Assembly: GCA_963665595.2 (NCBI GenBank)
Contig: CAXXJK010000006.1
Location: 1 to 31,098 of the forward strand
Origin: G963665595 sp963665595
GTDB taxonomy: Bacteria; Actinomycetota; Coriobacteriia; Coriobacteriales; CADBOM01
DNA: 31,098 nt
Direction of reading: 5' to 3'
Below the pieces are notes generated by a model. The model saw nothing but the letters and a program-made list of their open reading frames with translations, did no database searches and was not told the origin of the DNA. Made by a program: the position numbers and the translations under genes. Positions 22,291 through 30,055 of this stretch are shown here, in pieces. Position 1 is the first letter of the stretch. Every line of letters begins with the position of its first letter.

Positions 22291-23013
22291 CTAATTTTCC
22301 TGGTCTTTCTCCTCTGCATTCTGAACAAAAAGAAACGAGGCTTTTTTGAGATAATCAAACATAGAGACCAGCGTAAGTACCAGTGCCACAATCATGACGG
22401 CCCAGGAGAACAGATAAAACGACCAGAAGAAGGCACGCCCTTGTTCTGCGATAAGCTCGGAATTTTTAACGATGAACAAGATGATGGCGACGATGGTGAC
22501 TCCTGTCTTCCATTTGCCCCACCAGCTCGCGGCGATCACATAACCTTCAGAAGCAGCTACCATCCGAACGCCCGACACAATGAATTCCCGTGCAATAATG
22601 ACTAAAACGACCCATGAAGGCAGCGCGCGCAACTCAATGAGTGCCAGAAGAGCCGCCGTTACGAGTATCTTGTCTGCGAGAGGGTCGAGGAGCTTACCCA
22701 GAACGGTCACTTCGTTACGGGATCGAGCCAGATGACCGTCAAGGCCATCAGTCAGCGAAATGAGCGCAAATATTGTTGCAGCGATCCAGGGCTTATAGAA
22801 ATCAAGAAGATTAAGCGTAGGGTCGGTAGCGTCAGGAATAAAGACCCATTTGGTCCAAGGCACCAGAAGCACCACAACGAAAACCGGGACCAGAAAGATG
22901 CGGGCCAAGGTAACATAATTGGCGGGCGTACGCCAGTTTTCACGCAACGATTGAGGTGCTTTCTCAGGTTTTTGCGTATCGATGGCTGGCTGTTCTGTCT
23001 TATTGTCTGTCAT
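22291..23013 (-). CDS. pgsA: CDP-diacylglycerol--glycerol-3-phosphate 3-phosphatidyltransferase
   Basis: PgsA makes phosphatidylglycerol phosphate at the membrane. The 240-residue protein has the full CDP-alcohol phosphotransferase motif D-G-x2-A-R-x8-G-x3-D-x3-D, read as DGHLARSRNEV then TVLGKLLDPLAD. About five to six membrane helices are present, as well as the substrate-contacting N-terminal 'TPANYVTLARIFLVPVFVVV' and 'IIAREFIVSGVRMVA'. A polar N-terminal extension of about 30 residues (TDNKTEQPAIDTQKPEKAPQ) precedes the family core. The ATG overlaps the rimO stop as ATGA, with GGAAGGGG 8 nt upstream. Confidence 0.95.
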   Translation of the reverse strand: MTDNKTEQPAIDTQKPEKAPQSLRENWRTPANYVTLARIFLVPVFVVVLLVPWTKWVFIPDATDPTLNLLDFYKPWIAATIFALISLTDGLDGHLARSRNEVTVLGKLLDPLADKILVTAALLALIELRALPSWVVLVIIAREFIVSGVRMVAASEGYVIAASWWGKWKTGVTIVAIILFIVKNSELIAEQGRAFFWSFYLFSWAVMIVALVLTLVSMFDYLKKASFLFVQNAEEKDQEN

Positions 23014-24458
23014 GCCAGCACCCCTTCCATTTCAAACCCGTACACCTCATCAATGGTTACCATCACGCGCCTTGTGCGCTGGCTCGCGTGAGCGTCTCTT
23101 ACATAGATTACACCATCGACATCAGGAGCCTGCGCCTGACTACGCCCATACCAACATGCGCGTTCATCATCATACCCGCAGATGAGTACCTCAACTGTGG
23201 TACCGCGTTGTGCTTGTGCGCGTGCGTGTCCTATACGCTCGGCGAGGTCACCCAGCACGCGAGCACGAGATGTACGCATATCCTCATTCATCTGATCGAT
23301 ACGCTCTCCTGCTACTGTTCCCTCTTCAGGCGAATAGGCAAAAACACCCGCATAATCAAAGGAAGCCTCTTCGACAAACTCAAGCAATTCGTCGAAATCA
23401 TCCTCTGTCTCGCCCGGAAAGCCTGCGATGAATGTCGAACGCAGCACTATACCGGGAACGCGCTCACGAATGCGATTGAGCAACTCAAGATACGACGAGC
23501 CTTCGCCCATCCGATTCATTTCGCCAATCACCCGCGCTGACGCATGCTGAAGCGGGATGTCAAGATACGAACAGATTGTCTCGTGGCGTGCGAGGGTATC
23601 GAGCAGGGCGTCTGTGATGCCTTCGGGCTGCAGATACATAACGCGAAACCAGGTGTCGGGGTAGCGTCGCGCCAACGCGTCAAGCATCCCCGCTAGATCG
23701 GTCACCATCGGCGTAGTGTCCGTAGCGCACAGATCGCGTCCCCAAATGCCCGTATCCTGTCCAATCAGCACTATTTCAGAAACACCCCGCGAAACGAGTT
23801 CGTCAACCTCGCGGTCGATCTCGGCAAACGTATTGCTGTGATAGCGGCCGCGAATGAACGGTATCGCGCAGAAGCTACAGAAACGGTCGCACCCATCAGA
23901 TATCTTCACGTACGCCCAGGCTTCTTCGGTCATACGTAAGCGTGTCACGCTCGTCTGCTGAGCAAGCTCAGACATCTGAGCGTCAGAGAGAGCACAGACC
24001 TGCTGCATGATCGTAACCACGTCGTCTTCGCGATCGACGGGAATGAATGCATCCACTTCAGGCAACTCACCGGTAAGTTCCGCACCATAACGCGCGGGAA
24101 GACACCCCGTCACCACCAAGCGTGTATGCCCCGGCACAAAATCGTGTTGAGCCAACACATCAAAGATAGTTGCAATGGCCTCTTCAGAGGCGCTCGTCAG
24201 AAACGAGCAGGTATTAATAGCAATGACATCAGAAGAGCGGACGATATCAGCAACCTCGTCGTATCTCTGCTCATCTAAGGAATTGATAAGCTGCGCCTGG
24301 GCAAGAGAAAACCCGGCGTTGGCAAGCAACGCAGACATGTGATCGGTGTCTGCCTCATTCTTTGCACAGCCCAACGTGATGAATCCAATGGTCGGCGCCG
24401 TCAATGCATCGGAGCCAGACACGGGCAGATCGCAAGAAGTCGGAGACACGTTGCTCAC
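23010..24458 (-). CDS. rimO: Ribosomal protein S12 methylthiotransferase RimO
   Basis: RimO is a radical-SAM enzyme that methylthiolates an Asp of ribosomal protein S12. The N-terminal MTTase domain has its three cluster cysteines (C31, C84, C119), the radical-SAM domain has CDRFCSFC (C190, C194, C197), and a C-terminal TRAM-like domain ends the protein. 'FITLGCAKNEADTDHM' and 'FIRGRYHSN' are typical of RimO rather than MiaB. The first 20 or so residues are extra. GTG 24458 is one possible start; a second GTG at 24449 is favoured by AAGGTGA 5 nt upstream. The stop overlaps pgsA by 4 bp. Confidence 0.94.
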   Translation of the reverse strand: MSNVSPTSCDLPVSGSDALTAPTIGFITLGCAKNEADTDHMSALLANAGFSLAQAQLINSLDEQRYDEVADIVRSSDVIAINTCSFLTSASEEAIATIFDVLAQHDFVPGHTRLVVTGCLPARYGAELTGELPEVDAFIPVDREDDVVTIMQQVCALSDAQMSELAQQTSVTRLRMTEEAWAYVKISDGCDRFCSFCAIPFIRGRYHSNTFAEIDREVDELVSRGVSEIVLIGQDTGIWGRDLCATDTTPMVTDLAGMLDALARRYPDTWFRVMYLQPEGITDALLDTLARHETICSYLDIPLQHASARVIGEMNRMGEGSSYLELLNRIRERVPGIVLRSTFIAGFPGETEDDFDELLEFVEEASFDYAGVFAYSPEEGTVAGERIDQMNEDMRTSRARVLGDLAERIGHARAQAQRGTTVEVLICGYDDERACWYGRSQAQAPDVDGVIYVRDAHASQRTRRVMVTIDEVYGFEMEGVLA

Positions 24459-24459
24459 C

Positions 24460-24957
24460 TTATCGATAGTTCGTATACTGAAGCGGTTGACCGTAGTCTT
24501 GGTCCTTCAGAAAAGTGATGACACTCTGAAGATCATCGCGACTCGCCGAAGACACACGCAATTTGTCGCCCTCGATCATCGGTTTGACCTTCAGTTTTTG
24601 GTCGCGAATATCCTTGCTGATCCTCTTGGCGATATCGGTTTCGATACCTTCGACTATAGTGCCTTCCTTGCGCACCGTCATACCAGACGCTGATTGGCTC
24701 TCGCTCCAGTGGATCGCCTTGAGGTCGATGCTCCTCCGCACTAATTTGGTTCCAAGAACATCAATCACCTGACTGGCCACAAAATCACTCGGCGCAGTAA
24801 CGGTAAACTTTCGACTTGACTTGTCGAAGTTGACTGCCGCCCCGCTGTCCTTGAGATCGTAGCGTTGCGCCAGCTCTTTCTTTGCCTGCTGGTATGCGTT
24901 ATCGACTTCCTGAAGGTCGACTTCGGAAACGACATCGAAGCTGTTTTCCTTTGCCAT
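24460..24957 (-). CDS. YajQ-family nucleotide-binding protein
   Basis: The 165-residue protein matches the YajQ/UPF0234 family over its full length: MAKENSFDVVSEVDLQEVDN at the start, 'ELAQRYDLKDSGAAVNFDKS', 'KLVRRSIDLKAIHW', 'KEGTIVEGIETDIAKRISKD', and the ending 'SASRDDLQSVITFLKDQDYG' with 'LQYTNYR'. Some members bind cyclic di-GMP or nucleic acid, but the role is not settled and is unknown here. AGGAG lies 9 nt upstream. It is 41 bp after the U32 gene and its stop is 1 nt from the first rimO start. Confidence 0.93.
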   Translation of the reverse strand: MAKENSFDVVSEVDLQEVDNAYQQAKKELAQRYDLKDSGAAVNFDKSSRKFTVTAPSDFVASQVIDVLGTKLVRRSIDLKAIHWSESQSASGMTVRKEGTIVEGIETDIAKRISKDIRDQKLKVKPMIEGDKLRVSSASRDDLQSVITFLKDQDYGQPLQYTNYR

Positions 24958-24998
24958 ATCTCATTCTCCTATCGATACTGATTGTTCTTCATATCGTA

Positions 24999-27458
24999 TC
25001 AGTTGACGCCATGAAAGAAATGCCCCGTAGTAAAACCTTCACGCTTCTTCAACGCTTCGCCGTATTTCAAAGCGATCTCAGCTCCTCGTTTTGCCCGGGC
25101 GACCTCAGCGGTGATCTCTTTTGTCGTCAACAGTGTCGCGTCGATGAGCACGTTAGTAATGCCAGCAGTAATGATCTGAGGGAAGAATGGCGTAAGGTCA
25201 AGAGGCACCGCATTATAGACATGACAACGACCCGCGTCATCGGTTCGCACCGGAAAACGATACTGCATCCGGTCTTCAAGCAGATGGGGTGCCTTGCGGC
25301 GAGGGCAGGTACGGCACTGGCGATCGCAGGGGCCTTGGGTCATGAGCATACAGTGCTCGGTAACCATGAGTTCTTGTTGTCCATACACGACAATGCCGAG
25401 AGGCACCGGTGCATCGCTGGAAAAGGCAGCTATCTGATCGCAGGTAAGTTCTGGCGAAAGCCAGACCTTTCGCGCGCCAGCCTCAGCGGCCAGAGCGAGC
25501 GAAGCGCCATTGGTCACCGAACCACTCGGTGCAAGCTCAGGTGATGCGCCTTTATCCTTGGCGGCTTTGAGCCACGAGTAATTGCCAACCATCACCGGTT
25601 TCCTTGATTTCACAAATGAAAGTACCTCTGCGCGGTCAGCATCGTGTACCACATTCGGCAAAGCGGGCACTGCATGGGTAGATAACGTCTTGAGCGTAGG
25701 TTCTTCCCCCACGTGAAGATCATTTTCCAAGCCAAGCACGTGTTGATATACCACGTCTGCACCAGCGGTGCGCGCCGCTTTGGCCGCTGCATCGGTAGAA
25801 ACGAGCACCGCGACGGTAAGGCCTTTCTTCTGAGCAGGAACGTGTGCATGAGAGGACTTCTCTGCCGCTCTGATAATCCGATCACGATACGGTGCGAGAA
25901 GCGTTTCTTCAAGAGATTCGAGCGCCTCTTTACGCGCACGATGGAGTAACGAAAAACTTAAGCCCGCACCTTCGTCAAGTTCGATCTCATAGGCACGAAT
26001 CGAATACGGGGTATTGCCCAGTCGCCCTATGTGCTCCCGTACGTCCTCCTCGGTCAACGGACGCGTACGCGCGGCTTCGATGACTGGTCCTGTCGATGTA
26101 GCGGACACCTCGTCAACAGCGTCAACGTTCCAGCGTGTCAACGTCACACGTAACGGCTCGCCAATCCGAATAACGATGTGAGCCTTCAATTCAACGATAC
26201 CGGCATTTCCCACCTCTGCTCTACCATTGAAACGCATGGCTGCTTTGCGCAGAAGCTCGGCGTTGCGCACGCGAAACACGCGGTCTCCTCGAGAAACAGG
26301 TCGCTCGACGATCACGCGGACAGAATTCTCATGCGCCGGATCAGGTTGAATAAACGACATCTCTTGGGTAAATCGCCCCTGCGAGGTCCAAAATTCCAAT
26401 AGATCTCCTGCGCCGATCGATGTATCGAGATCAAGCGTCACTACGCCGTCTCGCATACCACTCACACGGCCTACCTGCATCCCTCGATTATTGGGACGTT
26501 TGCTGCTCATCATCTCGTTTCCTCGTTGACCCTCCATATATGCAGTGGTGAACCCGCGAGAAAACGCCTCGGCGAGGTCTGTGCGCTCATCGCTGGTAAC
26601 CGAAAATGATTCCGGCGTACCCGCACACACCGCCTCATATGCACGGTCGAGCGCGCGACGGTATACATCGGTGACCACCGCCACATATTCAGGAGACTTC
26701 ATACGCCCTTCGATTTTAAGTGATGACACCTGAGCCATGATCAGTTCTGGCAACAAGTCGATAGCGCAGAGATCCCGCGTAGACATCGAATAGTCGCCCT
26801 CTTGCGAAAATCGCTTATGAGTTGACGTGTCCATGAGCGCATAGGGCAGCCGACAGGGCTGAGCGCAAAGACCTCGATTAGCCGAGCGCCCTCCTATCAT
26901 TGAAGACATGAGGCACTGTCCCGAATAACAGACGCAGAGTGCTCCATGAACAAACACTTCTATATCGATGCCGGTTGCCGTCGCCTGAGAGATCTCTGTA
27001 AGCGACATCTCGCGTGCAAGTGTCACGCGGCTGATACCCTCAGCGTGTGCAACGCGCACACCCTCCGCATCATGAATGCCCATCTGCGTTGAGGCGTGCA
27101 ACTCAATTTCAGGAAACCGGTCGTGTATCACCGCAAGCAGACCTCTGTCCTGAATGATCAGCGCGTCCACCCCACGACGCCATGCCTGTATGGCAACGTC
27201 AAGAGCCTCATTCATCTCGTCAGGCAAGATAAGAGTATTGAGCGTAAAATATATGCGACGTCCGGCAAGATGTGCGCGATCGCATGCTTCGGCCAGACTG
27301 TCATAGTCAAAATTTGTTGCATTTCGACGCGCGTTGAACGCGCCGACTCCCAGATATACCGCATCAGCACCCGCATCTAGAGCGGCACGCAGAGCCTCAG
27401 GGCTGCCTGCCGGAGCGAGAAGTTCGGGCTTACGTGGCGTGGTCCCCGTTTTGAGCAT
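24999..27458 (-). CDS. U32-family protein (RlhA-like, with DUF3656)
   Basis: The 819-residue protein opens with the U32 TIM-barrel sequence KPELLAPAGSPEALRAALDA and 'GADAVYLGVGAFNARR'. The family signature 'HGALCVCYSGQCLMSS' to 'NRGLCAQPCRLPY' supplies Cys175, Cys182 and Cys198, with Cys231 in 'STRDLCAIDLL' a plausible fourth ligand. In related RlhA and UbiU proteins four such cysteines hold a [4Fe-4S] cluster. Length and the second half (DUF3656-like, then a further U32-like barrel part) suggest RlhA, which hydroxylates a cytidine of 23S rRNA. The end also carries CDRQCRTCPRRK, a possible second metal site. Start ATG 27458 has only weak upstream sites. It is the first gene of the yajQ-rimO-pgsA-cinA operon. 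Confidence 0.88.
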   Translation of the reverse strand: MLKTGTTPRKPELLAPAGSPEALRAALDAGADAVYLGVGAFNARRNATNFDYDSLAEACDRAHLAGRRIYFTLNTLILPDEMNEALDVAIQAWRRGVDALIIQDRGLLAVIHDRFPEIELHASTQMGIHDAEGVRVAHAEGISRVTLAREMSLTEISQATATGIDIEVFVHGALCVCYSGQCLMSSMIGGRSANRGLCAQPCRLPYALMDTSTHKRFSQEGDYSMSTRDLCAIDLLPELIMAQVSSLKIEGRMKSPEYVAVVTDVYRRALDRAYEAVCAGTPESFSVTSDERTDLAEAFSRGFTTAYMEGQRGNEMMSSKRPNNRGMQVGRVSGMRDGVVTLDLDTSIGAGDLLEFWTSQGRFTQEMSFIQPDPAHENSVRVIVERPVSRGDRVFRVRNAELLRKAAMRFNGRAEVGNAGIVELKAHIVIRIGEPLRVTLTRWNVDAVDEVSATSTGPVIEAARTRPLTEEDVREHIGRLGNTPYSIRAYEIELDEGAGLSFSLLHRARKEALESLEETLLAPYRDRIIRAAEKSSHAHVPAQKKGLTVAVLVSTDAAAKAARTAGADVVYQHVLGLENDLHVGEEPTLKTLSTHAVPALPNVVHDADRAEVLSFVKSRKPVMVGNYSWLKAAKDKGASPELAPSGSVTNGASLALAAEAGARKVWLSPELTCDQIAAFSSDAPVPLGIVVYGQQELMVTEHCMLMTQGPCDRQCRTCPRRKAPHLLEDRMQYRFPVRTDDAGRCHVYNAVPLDLTPFFPQIITAGITNVLIDATLLTTKEITAEVARAKRGAEIALKYGEALKKREGFTTGHFFHGVN

Positions 27459-27756
27459 TCTATTCCATAACCTTTCTTGTTACCGTACCTCACGGTTTTC
27501 CGCGAGGAAGATATGTTCTCTCATACCCGCATGAGTGCGTGGTAAATATATTCTCCACATTCCGAATAACTACCCGCGCGTCATAAGCGCACGATAGTAT
27601 AGGTAGTATATGCGGCACCTATTCTATAGCACATGTGTCTCGATTAACTGGTGCGAAGTTGTGCAAACCATGATTATAATTTGGGATTCAGAAAGGCGGA
27701 TTCGCCCGTAGCACCCTCATCGTATAATATCATCCTCGTAATCTTGAGGAGGTACC
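27459..27756. promoter_or_regulatory. Divergent intergenic region U32 gene / PBP, with PBP promoter
   Basis: No gene is present. On the plus strand a perfect -10 TATAAT (27723-27728) sits about 28 bp before the PBP start, with a weak -35 TTCGCC 16 bp upstream; a second TATAAT is at 27675-27680. GGCG-GATT-CGCC (27695-27706) is a small dyad overlapping the -35. Minus-strand promoter elements for the U32 gene were not convincing; TATACT repeats occur near 27590-27612. Confidence 0.5.
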
Positions 27757-29946
27757 ATGGCATCACGCACTCGCAGAGCGAAGCAGCTTCCCAAGAAGCA
27801 TATTCTTCCTTTCATAGTGGTCGGCATCCTGTTTTGCCTGTTAATTGTTGTAGTCGCTGCATTAAAATCGACCTTAGGACTGGTAAATTCCTGGCTTCAG
27901 GACCTGCCGGATGTATCAACGATCATCTCAGTCAACAATGTTTCGAAAACCAAGGTGTATGCCAGTGATGGAACCACCTTGCTCGCAGAGTTCTATCTTG
28001 AAGACCGCGAACCTCTTGCATCGCTTAACAGCATATCTCCGTATGTTCTCAACGGCACGGTAGCCACAGAAGATGTACGATTCTATCAACATAACGGTGT
28101 AGATCTTGAAGGCGTTGCGCGCTCTGTGGTGGTAAGCATCTCCGGCAGCCGAGTAGAAGGTGCTTCAACCATCACACAACAGCTCGTACGCAATACGCTT
28201 CTGAGCGACGAGATGACCGACATCACCATAGAGCGTAAACTTAAGGAAATGGACCTAGCTCTCCAGGTTGAGAAGATGTACTCCAAAGATGAGATTCTTC
28301 TCATGTATCTTAATACCATCAACTACGGAAGTGGTTGCTACGGTATTGAGGCGGCCGCTCAACATTATTATTCAAAACATGCGTCTGAGCTGACCATATC
28401 GCAGGCGGCACTCCTCGTGGGAATTCCTCAATCCCCTAACTCGAATAATCCAGAAAAATATCCCAACAACGCCTTGACGCGCCGAAACACTGTCTTGAAA
28501 CGCATGCTTTCAAATGGTTTCATCTCGCAGAGCGAATACGACCAAGCAGTCTCTGAAGGGCTCGGTCTTGCTGTTGCCGCCGATAATCCCAGCGACGGCA
28601 TCTATGCACAGCCTTACTTTGCCAGTTATGTTCGTTCTCAACTGATCTCAAAATATTCGACGGCTGAAGTATTTGGTGGCGGCATGACAGTCATCACCAC
28701 GCTTGATATCAACGCACAAAACTATGCCGACAAGGCAGCGGCTACAGAATTGAAAAAGTGGGATAGCGACGTAGAGATATCGCTGGTCTCCATCGACCCT
28801 AACACCGGCTACATACTCTCAATGATCGGCGGGCGCGACTACTATACTGATCAGTTCAATCTGGCCACACAAGCATCGAGGCAGGCAGGTTCTACCTTCA
28901 AGGTGTTTACCCTCATTGCCGCTCTCGAACAGGGATACAGCCCAAATCTCATGGTGAACGCAAACTCTCCGGCGGTACTAGATATCAATGGCTCCACTTG
29001 GACTGTTTCAAACGATGGCAACGAAAGTCACGGATACGTCACGCTCAAGCGTGCTCTTCAGCTGTCTGCAAACACTGCCTATGCACGACTCATACAGCAG
29101 GTTGGTGCTGCCAACGTTGCCAGTGTAGCAAAGAAAATGGGGATTACCTCAGAGCTTCAGTCATACCCCTCTATCACTTTGGGAACTCAAGGAGTGAACT
29201 CTCTCCAGATGGCCTCTGCTTTTGCCACCATTGCCTCGGGCGGCATATATCATACGCCTACCCCTATTCAAAAAGTATATGATGCAAAGGGTAATCTTAT
29301 CTATGATGCCTCCATCAACAACACCGGCACGCGTGTACTCTCTGCGGAAGTTGCCTATGCGGCAACGCAGGTGATGGAAAGTGTCATCACTGACGGTACC
29401 GCATCTGCCGCACAGCTTACCGGTGGGCAGGAATCCGCAGGAAAGACTGGTACCTCTCAGAACTATCGAGATTCCATGTTCTGCGCCTTCACACCACAGA
29501 TATCCACCGCCATCTGGCTTGGATCCCGTCAGGAACGCGCAATAAGCGGAAACACCGGTTCTGTTCTCTGCACTATGTGGAAATCCTATACGACAAACTT
29601 CCTGCTGGGCAAGAGTATCAGACACTTCCCCACTGCTTCAACACCTCAATACGATAGTTCAAAGACGTTGCTTAGCAGCAGTGATGTGAGTGCCATGAAC
29701 AGCGCGAGTTCAAGTAATTCGACTTCGAATAGTTCAACCAGTTCAAGCTCGAGCAGTACTTCTTCTGGATCAAGCGGTTCGACTAGTACGGGTACTGGCA
29801 CTGGAACTGGTACGGGAACCGGCACTGGAACAAGTACTGGCACTGGTACCGGAACAGGAACTGGTACGGGAACCGGCGCTGGAACAAGTACTGGTACTGG
29901 TACGGGAACAAGCACGGGCACGGGGACCGGGACCGGTACGAGCTGA
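27757..29946 (+). CDS. Class A penicillin-binding protein (transglycosylase/transpeptidase)
   Basis: The 729-residue bifunctional enzyme polymerises and cross-links peptidoglycan outside the membrane. A basic N-terminus and one helix (about 14-36) anchor it. The GT51 domain has catalytic Glu105 in ATEDVRFYQHNGVDLEG, 'EGASTITQQLVRN', 'ERKLKEMDLALQVEKMYSKD' and 'YLNTINYGSGCYGIEAAAQ'. The transpeptidase has SxxK S379-TFK, SxN S437-AN and KTG K563-TG. From about residue 640 the tail is low complexity: Ser/Asn/Thr, then about 50 residues of (TG)n with Ser and Ala breaks, encoded by a DNA repeat. The start has GAGGAGG 5 nt upstream. The tail probably spans the wall or is O-glycosylated; that is inference. 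Confidence 0.96.
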   Translation: MASRTRRAKQLPKKHILPFIVVGILFCLLIVVVAALKSTLGLVNSWLQDLPDVSTIISVNNVSKTKVYASDGTTLLAEFYLEDREPLASLNSISPYVLNGTVATEDVRFYQHNGVDLEGVARSVVVSISGSRVEGASTITQQLVRNTLLSDEMTDITIERKLKEMDLALQVEKMYSKDEILLMYLNTINYGSGCYGIEAAAQHYYSKHASELTISQAALLVGIPQSPNSNNPEKYPNNALTRRNTVLKRMLSNGFISQSEYDQAVSEGLGLAVAADNPSDGIYAQPYFASYVRSQLISKYSTAEVFGGGMTVITTLDINAQNYADKAAATELKKWDSDVEISLVSIDPNTGYILSMIGGRDYYTDQFNLATQASRQAGSTFKVFTLIAALEQGYSPNLMVNANSPAVLDINGSTWTVSNDGNESHGYVTLKRALQLSANTAYARLIQQVGAANVASVAKKMGITSELQSYPSITLGTQGVNSLQMASAFATIASGGIYHTPTPIQKVYDAKGNLIYDASINNTGTRVLSAEVAYAATQVMESVITDGTASAAQLTGGQESAGKTGTSQNYRDSMFCAFTPQISTAIWLGSRQERAISGNTGSVLCTMWKSYTTNFLLGKSIRHFPTASTPQYDSSKTLLSSSDVSAMNSASSSNSTSNSSTSSSSSSTSSGSSGSTSTGTGTGTGTGTGTGTSTGTGTGTGTGTGTGAGTSTGTGTGTSTGTGTGTGTS
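29787..29943 (+). repeat. Hexanucleotide minisatellite encoding the PBP Gly-Thr tail
   Basis: The sequence repeats ACNGGN-type hexamers encoding Thr-Gly, with Ser interruptions (AGTACTGG). Superimposed is a 54-bp (18-codon) unit, first copy at 29803-29856 and second at 29857-29910, nearly identical. In-frame slippage would change tail length without breaking the enzyme. Confidence 0.85.
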
Positions 29947-29979
29947 TACGGCGTAATTATTTTTTAGCTACAAGAAACC

Positions 29980-30007
29980 CATAGAGGCTGCGATCGCAGC
30001 CTCTATG
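29980..30007. terminator. Perfect palindromic hairpin between convergent genes
   Basis: A 28-bp perfect palindrome (CATAGAGGCTGCGA and its complement) lies 34 bp after the PBP stop and 49 bp after the SLH gene's stop on the other strand. T runs are poor on both sides, but position and stem strength suggest a shared terminator. Confidence 0.7.
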
Positions 30008-30055
30008 TAACTCAACTATCGATTTTTTGCGAGACCGTATCTTTTGTCTTTCCCC

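Noticed and set aside
27459..27756. tRNA or small RNA gene in the U32/PBP intergenic region
   Set aside because: No cloverleaf, no CCA end and no strong stem followed by a T run could be found.
29646..29921. Minus-strand open frame encoding a Pro-Val repeat protein
   Set aside because: It is the mirror of the Thr-Gly-coding repeat of the PBP gene. It has no ribosome site and the plus-strand gene has clear catalytic domains.
29787..29943. CRISPR-like array
   Set aside because: The repeats are short, contiguous and in frame with the PBP gene; there are no unique spacers and no cas genes.
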